Shown: piece after piece, positions 55,103 to 64,000 of the stretch
Layout: each line of letters starts with the position of its first letter
Position numbering within the stretch: position 1 is the stretch's first letter
NCBI RefSeq assembly: GCF_024323335.1
Contig: NC_066579.1
Span: 238,189,475-238,253,474, forward strand
Reading direction: 5' to 3'
Source: Lathyrus oleraceus
Taxonomy: Eukaryota > Streptophyta > Magnoliopsida > Fabales > Fabaceae
Length of the DNA: 64,000 nucleotides
Position numbers and translations under genes: made by a program
Notes under the pieces: generated by a model
Told to the model about the DNA's origin: nothing
The model's database searches: none
Seen by the model: the letters and a program-made list of their open reading frames with translations, nothing else

Positions 55103-56429
55103 GGTTATCTACATAAGGATTAAGAAAATATAAGTATCATTGACATATTTAATTAGGCCTTTAATCAAATATGCTCCCACTATTTTACTCAAAACAAATG
55201 ACCCTCATCATTTGATTCGGAAAATCCCGTTGGAAGATTTTCTAGTGGGTCGAGATCCATATTTCACTTCGTTCTAAGTCCGCGTAGGCGGATTACACAA
55301 AACTAGGTTATTTAGGTAGGAACTCCTTCCAGTTGTATCTCATACAACTCTCGAAAATTTCAGTTGGGTGAATAACTCCTTATTCCAATCCATCATATGG
55401 ATTATTCCCAACTCTTGCTTCTAAAACATATATGATATTATTATAATTAAGTTTGACCCATTGTCTTAGCAGTTGGATATTACAATTATCCCATCGCACC
55501 TTACTAATATAGAACATGCACCCCACTTTGGCGAAACCTACATTATCCGATACTAGTCTTGATGAGTGCTAAAACATGGAAAGCAAACATATATAATATC
55601 ATCATAATTTGTTTAGTTAAGTTTGACCCATTGTTTTAGCAGTTGGATATTACAATTATCCCATCGCACCTTACTAATATAGAACATGCACCTCGCTTTG
55701 GCGAAACCTACATTATCCGATACTAGTCTTGATGAGTGCTAAAACTTGGAAAGCATAAACTTAATATTTTAGTTTGAGGGAATTACAATTGTTATGATCT
55801 CACCGGCTTGTTTATCATATAAATCGTCTCTCACATGCATCAACATACATTCACATGCATCAACATACATACAAACAAAATGAAACAGTTATGGCCCCTA
55901 GCGCAATTGTTCTCCCAAGCCAATGAGAGAACCTAAGCTAACCTACAACGATCTAAGCTTCTCCAAGCAAGATCTTCAAGGTTGTCCTCCTTTAATATTG
56001 AATTCTTCTCTAAGCTTCTCCAAGCAAGATCTTCAAGATTGTCCTCCTTTGATATTGAAATCTTCTCTTTCTTCATAACATTGTCTTCTTCTCTTTCTTC
56101 ATAACATTACATTCCAGAAGAAACTCGTTTTACATACGAGGGTTTGAGATGAGAAAAGAAGTTACATTAAGAGATCAAAAGGAGAGGCACGACACGCAGG
56201 TCGTATTTAAAAACCCAAAACAAAATAAAGGACAACTGAGGCCATAACTGATCACAAAAAGGCAATAATAACAATCACATTATTATTATTATTATTATTA
56301 ATTTTTAATTCCTTTAATTAATTAAAACCAAATTAAATTTCGGCGACCGATCACATTACGCAGAGTTAGCCGGGGGTTCCGCTGCCCGGTCAGCGGACGG
56401 TGGTTCCGCTGACCGATCAGCGGACGGGG

Positions 56430-57239
56430 TCAAGGGGCAGCGCCCTTCCAGTGTCCGGTCTTACCGCAATGGAAGCAGTTGCCTTCTTTTGCTATGCCTC
56501 CATTAGGCTTCAAAGCATCAACGGTGGGTTTGGGTTTGGCAACTTCCTTGCCTTTCCCTTTATCACCATGCTTAGTGGGCCTTTTGTTCTGTCTCTTTCC
56601 ATTTCCGATCATCAGAATGGACTTCCCTTTTGACTTCAGATTCTGCTCGGCAGTTCTTAACATGGCGAGCAGTTCAGGAAGAGATTTGTCCATATCAATC
56701 ATATTGAAATTTAGGACAAATTGACTGAAACTATCTGGCAACGATTGCAAGATCAAATCAGTTGCAAGTTCCTTTTCGAGGGGAAAACCCAATCTCTCAA
56801 GGTTTTCCACATACCCAATCATCTTGAGTACATGGGGACCTACAGGGGCTCCCTCAGCTAACTTGCTTTGGAAAAGGGCTTTTGAAACTTCAAACCTCTC
56901 ATGCCTTGCTTGCTCTTGATAGAGCAGCTTCAGGTGTTCGATCATATCGAACGCTGACATGTTCTCATGTTGCTTTTGCAATTCTGAGTTCATGGTAGCT
57001 AGCATGAGACAAGCAGTTTCATTGGCATCATCGACATGCTTCTTATAAGCATCTCTTTCTGCCTTAGGTGCAGAACTAGGAGGTTCCTCTTCAGGAACAG
57101 GAGTCTCCAAGACATACAGCTTTTTATCATGTTTAAGGACAATCCTCAGGTTTCGGTGCCAATCCAGAAAATTTGTCCCAGACAATTTTTCCTTGTCAAG
57201 GATTGATCGCAAGATGTTGTAAGAGGTGTTTGCTGTCAT
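56430..57239 (-). pseudogene. gag: Truncated gag, array copy 3
   Basis: 269 codons, same truncation. Begins MTANTSYNIL, where copies 1, 2, 4 and 6 have Asn for Tyr. Confidence 0.88.
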
Positions 57240-58566
57240 GGTTATCTACATAAGGATTAAGAAAATATAAGTATCATTGACATATTTAATTAGGCCTTTA
57301 ATCAAATATGCTCCCACTATTTTACTCAAAACAAATGACCCTCATCATTTGATTCGGAAAATCCCGTTGGAAGATTTTCTAGTGGGTCGAGATCCATATT
57401 TCACTTCGTTCTAAGTCCGCGTAGGCGGATTACACAAAACTAGGTTATTTAGGTAGGAACTCCTTCCAGTTGTATCTCATACAACTCTCGAAAATTTCAG
57501 TTGGGTGAATAACTCCTTATTCCAATCCATCATATGGATTATTCCCAACTCTTGCTTCTAAAACATATATGATATTATTATAATTAAGTTTGACCCATTG
57601 TCTTAGCAGTTGGATATTACAATTATCCCATCGCACCTTACTAATATAGAACATGCACCTCGCTTTGGCGAAACCTACATTATCCGATACTAGTCTTGAT
57701 GAGTGCTAAAACTTGGAAAGCAAACATATATAATATCATCATAATTTATTTAGTTAAGTTTGACCCATTGTTTTAGCAGTTGGATATTACAATTATCCCA
57801 TCGCACCTTACTAATATAGAACATGCACCTCGCTTTGGCGAAACCTACATTATCCGATACTAGTCTTGATGAGTGCTAAAACTTGGAAAGCATAAACTTA
57901 ATATTTTAGTTTGAGGGAATTACAATTGTTATGATCTCACCGGCTTGTTTATCATATAAATCGTCTCTCACATGCATCAACATACATTCACATGCATCAA
58001 CATACATACAAACAAAATGAAACAGTTATGGCCCCTAGCGCAATTGTTCTCCCAAGCCAATGAGAGAACCTAAGCTAACCTACAACGATCTAAGCTTCTC
58101 CAAGCAAGATCTTCAAGGTTGTCCTCCTTTAATATTGAATTCTTCTCTAAGCTTCTCCAAGCAAGATCTTCAAGATTGTCCTCCTTTGATATTGAAATCT
58201 TCTCTTTCTTCATAACATTGTCTTCTTCTCTTTCTTCATAACATTACATTCCAGAAGAAACTCGTTTTACATACGAGGGTTTGAGATGAGAAAAGAAGTT
58301 ACATTAAGAGATCAAAAGGAGAGGCACGACACGCAGGTCGTATTTAAAAACCCAAAACAAAATAAAGGACAACTGAGGCCATAACTGATCACAAAAAGGC
58401 AATAATAACAATCACATTATTATTATTATTATTATTAATTTTTAATTCCTTTAATTAATTAAAACCAAATTAAATTTCGGCGACCGATCACATTACGCAG
58501 AGTTAGCCGGGGGTTCCGCTGCCCGGTCAGCGGACGGTGGTTCCGCTGACCGATCAGCGGACGGGG

Positions 58567-59376
58567 TCAAGGGGCAGCGCCCTTCCAGTGTCCGGTCTTA
58601 CCGCAATGGAAGCAGTTGCCTTCTTTTGCTATGCCTCCATTAGGCTTCAAAGCATCAACGGTGGGTTTGGGTTTGGCAACTTCCTTGCCTTTCCCTTTAT
58701 CACCATGCTTAGTGGGCCTTTTGTTCTGTCTCTTTCCATTTCCGATCATCAGAATGGACTTCCCTTTTGACTTCAGATTCTGCTCGGCAGTTCTTAACAT
58801 GGCGAGCAGTTCAGGAAGAGATTTGTCCATATCAATCATATTGAAATTTAGGACAAATTGACTGAAACTATCTGGCAACGATTGCAAGATCAAATCAGTT
58901 GCAAGTTCCTTTTCGAGGGGAAAACCCAATCTCTCAAGGTTTTCCACATACCCAATCATCTTGAGTACATGGGGACCTACAGGGGCTCCCTCAGCTAACT
59001 TGCTTTGGAAAAGGGCTTTTGAAACTTCAAACCTCTCATGCCTTTCTTGCTCTTGATAGAGCAGCTTCAGGTGTTCGATCATATCGAACGCTGACATGTT
59101 CTCATGTTGCTTTTGCAATTCTGAGTTCATGGTAGCTAGCATGAGACAAGCAGTTTCATTGGCATCATCGACATGCTTCTTATAAGCATCTCTTTCTGCC
59201 TTAGGTGCAGAACTAGGAGGTTCCTCTTCAGGAACAGGAGTCTCCAAGACATACAGCTTTTTATCATGTTTAAGGACAATCCTCAGGTTTCGGTGCCAAT
59301 CCAGAAAATTTGTCCCAGACAATTTTTCCTTGTCAAGGATTGATCGCAAGATGTTGTTAGAGGTGTTTGCTGTCAT
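58567..59376 (-). pseudogene. gag: Truncated gag, array copy 4
   Basis: 269 codons, same truncation. MTANTSNNIL; private change QEQERHERFE (others QEQARHERFE). Confidence 0.88.
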
Positions 59377-60703
59377 GGTTATCTACATAAGGATTAAGAA
59401 AATATAAGTATCATTGACATATTTAATTAGGCCTTTAATCAAATATGCTCCCACTATTTTACTCAAAACAAATGACCCTCATCATTTGATTCGGAAAATC
59501 CCGTTGGAAGATTTTCTAGTGGGTCGAGATCCATATTTCACTTCGTTCTAAGTCCGCGTAGGCGGATTACACAAAACTAGGTTATTTAGGTAGGAACTCC
59601 TTCCAGTTGTATCTCATACAACTCTCGAAAATTTCAGTTGGGTGAATAACTCCTTATTCCAATCCATCATATGGATTATTCCCAACTCTTGCTTCTAAAA
59701 CATATATGATATTATTATAATTAAGTTTGACCCATTGTCTTAGCAGTTGGATATTACAATTATCCCATCGCACCTTACTAATATAGAACATGCACCTCGC
59801 TTTGGCGAAACCTACATTATCCGATACTAGTCTTGATGAGTGCTAAAACTTGGAAAGCAAACATATATAATATCATCATAATTTGTTTAGTTAAGTTTGA
59901 CCCATTGTTTTAGCAGTTGGATATTACAATTATCCCATCGCACCTTACTAATATAGAACATGCACCTCGCTTTGGCGAAACCTACATTATCCGATACTAG
60001 TCTTGATGAGTGCTAAAACTTGGAAAGCATAAACTTAATATTTTAGTTTGAGGGAATTACAATTGTTATGATCTCACCGGCTTGTTTATCATATAAATCG
60101 TCTCTCACATGCATCAACATACATTCACATGCATCAACATACATACAAACAAAATGAAACAGTTATGGCCCCTAGCGCAATTGTTCTCCCAAGCCAATGA
60201 GAGAACCTAAGCTAACCTACAACGATCTAAGCTTCTCCAAGCAAGATCTTCAAGGTTGTCCTCCTTTAATATTGAATTCTTCTCTAAGCTTCTCCAAGCA
60301 AGATCTTCAAGATTGTCCTCCTTTGATATTGAAATCTTCTCTTTCTTCATAACATTGTCTTCTTCTCTTTCTTCATAACATTACATTCCAGAAGAAACTC
60401 GTTTTACATACGAGGGTTTGAGATGAGAAAAGAAGTTACATTAAGAGATCAAAAGGAGAGGCACGACACGCAGGTCGTATTTAAAAACCCAAAACAAAAT
60501 AAAGGACAACTAAGGCCATAACTGATCACAAAAAGGCAATAATAACAATCACATTATTATTATTATTATTATTAATTTTTAATTCCTTTAATTAATTAAA
60601 ACCAAATTAAATTTCGGCGACCGATCACATTACGCAGAGTTAGCCGGGGGTTCCGCTGCCCGGTCAGCGGACGGTGGTTCCGCTGACCGATCAGCGGACG
60701 GGG

Positions 60704-61513
60704 TCAAGGGGCAGCGCCCTTCCAGTGTCCGGTCTTACCGCAATGGAAGCAGTTGCCTTCTTTTGCTATGCCTCCATTAGGCTTCAAAGCATCAACGGTG
60801 GGTTTGGGTTTGGCAACTTCCTTGCCTTTCCCTTTATCACCATGCTTAGTGGGCCTTTTGTTCTGTCTCTTTCCATTTCCGATCATCAGAATGGACTTCC
60901 CTTTTGACTTCAGATTCTGCTCGGCAGTTCTTAACATGGCGAGCAGTTCAGGAAGAGATTTGTCCATATCAATCATATTGAAATTTAGGACAAATTGACT
61001 GAAACTATCTGGCAACGATTGCAAGATCAAATCAGTTGCAAGTTCCTTTTCGAGGGGAAAACCCAATCTCTCAAGGTTTTCCACATACCCAATCATCTTG
61101 AGTACATGGGGACCTACAGGGGCTCCCTCAGCTAACTTGCTTTGGAAAAGGGCTTTTGAAACTTCAAACCTCTCATGCCTTGCTTGCTCTTGATAGAGCA
61201 GCTTCAGGTGTTCGATCATATCGAACGCTGACATGTTCTCATGTTGCTTTTGCAATTCTGAGTTCATGGTAGCTAGCATGAGACAAGCAGTTTCATTGGC
61301 ATCATCGACATGCTTCTTATAAGCATCTCTTTCTGCCTTAGGTGCAGAACTAGGAGGTTCCTCTTCAGGAACAGGAGTCTCCAAGACATACAGCTTTTTA
61401 TCATGTTTAAGGACAATCCTCAGGTTTCGGTGCCAATCCAGAAAATTTGTCCCAGACAATTTTTCCTTGTCAAGGATTGATCGCAAGATGTTGTAAGAGG
61501 TGTTTGCTGTCAT
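60704..61513 (-). pseudogene. gag: Truncated gag, array copy 5
   Basis: 269 codons, same truncation. Shares MTANTSYNIL with copy 3; otherwise like copy 2. Confidence 0.88.
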
Positions 61514-62837
61514 GGTTATCTACATAAGGATTAAGAAAATATAAGTATCATTGACATATTTAATTAGGCCTTTAATCAAATATGCTCCCACTATTTTACT
61601 CAAAACAAATGACCCTCATCATTTGATTCGGAAAATCCCGTTGGAAGATTTTCTAGTGGGTCGAGATCCATATTTCACTTCGTTCTAAGTCCGCGTAGGC
61701 GGATTACACAAAACTAGGTTATTTAGGTAGGAACTCCTTCCAGTTGTATCTCATACAACTCTCGAAAATTTCAGTTGGGTGAATAACTCCTTATTCCAAT
61801 CCATCATATGGATTATTCCCAACTCTTGCTTCTAAAACATATATGATATTATTATAATTAAGTTTGACCCATTGTCTTAGCAGTTGGATATTACAATTAT
61901 CCCATCGCACCTTACTAATATAGAACATGCACCTCGCTTTGGCGAAACCTACATTATCCGATACTAGTCTTGATGAGTGCTAAAACTTGGAAAGCAAACA
62001 TATATAATATCATCATAATTTGTTTAGTTAAGTTTGACCCATTGTTTTAGCAGTTGGATATTACAATTATCCCATCGCACCTTACTAATATAGAACATGC
62101 ACCTCGCTTTGGCGAAACCTACATTATCCGATACTAGTCTTGATGAGTGCTAAAACTTGGAAAGCATAAACTTAATATTTTAGTTTGAGGGAATTACAAT
62201 TGTTATGATCTCACCGGCTTGTTTATCATATAAATCGTCTCTCACATGCATCAACATACATTCACATGCATCAACATACATACAAACAAAATGAAACAGT
62301 TATGGCCCCTAGCGCAATTGTTCTCCCAAGCCAATGAGAGAACCTAAGCTAACCTACAACGATCTAAGCTTCTCCAAGCAAGATCTTCAAGGTTGTCCTC
62401 CTTTAATATTGAATTCTTCTCTAAGCTTCTCCAAGCAAGATCTTCAAGATTGTCCTCCTTTGATATTGAAATCTTCTCTTTCTTCATAACATTGTCTTCT
62501 TCTCTTTCTTCATAACATTACATTCCAGAAGAAACTCGTTTTACATACGAGGGTTTGAGATGAGAAAAGAAGTTACATTAAGAGATCAAAAGGAGAGGCA
62601 CGACACGCAGGTCGTATTTAAAAACCCAAAACAAAATAAAGGACAACTAAGGCCATAACTGATCACAAAAAGGCAATAATAACAATCACATTATTATTAT
62701 TATTATTAATTTTTAATTCCTTTAATTAATTAAAACCAAATTAAATTTCGGCGACCGATCACATTACGCAGAGTTAGCCGGGGGTTCCGCTGCCCGGTCA
62801 GCGGACGGTGGTTCCGCTGACCGATCAGCGGACGGGG

Positions 62838-63647
62838 TCAAGGGGCAGCGTCCTTCCAGTGTCCGATCTTACCGCAATGGAAGCAGTTGCCTTCTTTTGC
62901 TATGCCTCCATTAGGCTTCAAAGCATCAACGGTGGGTTTGGGTTTGGCAACTTCCTTGCCTTTCCCTTTATCACCATGCTTAGTGGGCCTTTTGTTCTGT
63001 CTCTTTCCATTTCCGATCATCAGAATGGACTTCCCTTTCGACTTCAGATTCTGCTCGGCAGTTCTTAACATGGCGAGCAGTTCAGGAAGAGATTTGTCCA
63101 TATCAATCATATTGAAATTTAGGACAAATTGACTGAAACTATCTGGCAACGATTGCAAGATCAAATCAGTTGCAAGTTCCTTTTCGAGGGGAAAACCCAA
63201 TCTCTCAAGGTTTTCCACATACCCAATCATCTTGAGTACATGGGGACCTACAGGGGCTCCCTCAGCTAACTTGCTTTGGAAAAGGGCTTTTGAAACTTCA
63301 AACCTCTCATGCCTTGCTTGCTCTTGATAGAGCAGCTTCAGGTGTTCGATCATATCGAACGCTGACATGTTCTCATGTTGCTTTTGCAATTCTGAGTTCA
63401 TGGTAGCTAGCATGAGACAAGCAGTTTCATTGGCATCATCGACATGCTTCTTATAAGCATCTCTTTCTGCCTTAGGTGCAGAACTAGGAGGTTCCTCTTC
63501 AGGAACAGGAGTCTCCAAGACATACAGCTTTTTATCATGTTTAAGGACAATCCTCAGGTTTCGGTGCCAATCCAGAAAATTTGTCCCAGACAATTTTTCC
63601 TTGTCAAGGATTGATCGCAAGATGTTGTTAGAGGTGTTTGCTGTCAT
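62838..63647 (-). pseudogene. gag: Truncated gag, array copy 6
   Basis: 269 codons, same truncation. MTANTSNNIL; private changes at the knuckle end (CGKIGHWKDAAP). Confidence 0.88.
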
Positions 63648-64000
63648 GGTTATCTACATAAGGATTAAGAAAATATAAGTATCATTGACATATTTAATTA
63701 GGCCTTTAATCAAATATGCTCCCACTATTTTACTCAAAACAAATGACCCTCATCATTTGATTCGGAAAATCCCGTTGGAAGATTTTCTAGTGGGTCGAGA
63801 TCCATATTTCACTTCGTTCTAAGTCCGCGTAGGCGGATTACACAAAACTAGGTTATTTAGGTAGGAACTCCTTCCAGTTGTATCTCATACAACTCTCGAA
63901 AATTTCAGTTGGGTGAATAACTCCTTATTCCAATCCATCATATGGATTATTCCCAACTCTTGCTTCTAAAACATATATGATATTATTATAATTAAGTTTG
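63648..64000 (-). other. Copia leader of the sixth unit, cut by window end
   Basis: Same leader start as upstream of every gag copy (GGTTATCTACATAAGGATTA and onward). It shows that the array continues beyond the window. Confidence 0.9.

Larger units (their letters stand above)
48168..64000 (-). mobile_element. Ty1/copia element with internal tandem amplification, 5' end outside window
   Basis: On the minus strand: 3' LTR 49531-48168, polypurine tract, RT/RNase H (with the INT C-terminus), INT core deleted, PR start, gag, then a tandem array of leader+gag units running off the right edge. It is inserted in the Maximus RT; the left flank is GAATT (48163-48167), whose partner is off-window. The lineage is Tork/Angela-like by RT and RNase H text, not assigned further. 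The missing INT catalytic core makes this copy non-autonomous. Confidence 0.88.
52168..64000 (-). repeat. Head-to-tail array of 2.14-kb leader+gag units, at least 5.4 copies
   Basis: Equivalent points (the CTTCCAGTGTCC after each junction) fall at 52168, 54308, 56445, 58582, 60719 and 62853, giving periods of 2140, 2137, 2137, 2137 and 2134. On the minus strand each unit runs from a GC-rich hairpin region through (TAA)n, a 1.3-kb leader and a gag 5' part up to the zinc knuckle. There the sequence jumps back to the hairpin region. The last unit is cut by the window end. Units differ by only a few bases each, so the array is young or homogenised. No LTR or PBS lies inside it. Confidence 0.93.

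Noticed and set aside
52963..64000. Multiple complete copia insertions in tandem
   Set aside because: Between gag copies there is no LTR, PBS, PR, INT or RT; only leader sequence is repeated.

Overview
This window is plant nuclear DNA, most likely from a legume of the pea/vetch tribe (Fabeae). It is almost entirely nested LTR retrotransposons. The signs are very long Ty3/gypsy elements of the Ogre/Tat type (extra ORF1, dual RNase H, an intron between PR and RT, tandem repeats after INT, an Arg-type primer site) and Ty1/copia elements of SIRE/Maximus and Tork/Angela-like type. I see no intact host gene, no CRISPR array and no tRNA or rRNA gene. The only host-derived coding sequence is a fragment of the cohesin loader SCC2, carried inside an LTR.

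Layout. (1) 1-19244, minus strand: an Ogre element whose 3' LTR lies off the left edge. Read right to left it has a 5.48-kb 5' LTR (13764-19244), PBS, leader, ORF1, gag, PR, an intron, RT/RNase H/aRH, INT, and a repeat-rich 3' UTR (1-3953). Each coding block is broken only by single in-frame stops. (2) 19245-20333, continued at 42094-42305: an older repeat with 140-bp and 80-bp subrepeats. (3) 20334-42088, minus strand: a complete Ogre-like element with a perfect ATAAC target duplication and LTRs of 6917 and 6920 bp that are about 99.4% alike by eye. It has lost ORF1, gag and the PR active site but keeps RT/RH/INT with a few nonsense codons. Each LTR carries an intronless 1.8-kb SCC2 fragment antisense to the element. 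(4) 42306-42733: a terminal piece of another Ogre-type LTR. (5) 42860-48162, plus strand: a decayed SIRE/Maximus-type copia element, interrupted at 44823-47775 by a solo LTR with a TCTTG duplication. (6) 48168-64000 and beyond, minus strand: a copia element inserted in the Maximus RT, with a 1364-bp 3' LTR, intact RT/RNase H, a deleted integrase core, one full gag-PR start, and then a tandem array of 2.14-kb units. Each unit is a leader plus a gag truncated inside its zinc knuckle. The array runs off the right edge.

The parts worth attention are the SCC2 fragment captured into a giant LTR and the head-to-tail gag/leader array. The array junctions fall in a GC-rich palindrome, and a (TTA)n tract steps 8-7-7-7-6 along it. 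Also notable are the frame-preserving introns in both Ogre-type elements, a W-box cluster in the SCC2-bearing LTR, and a hairpin module shared by several LTR families.
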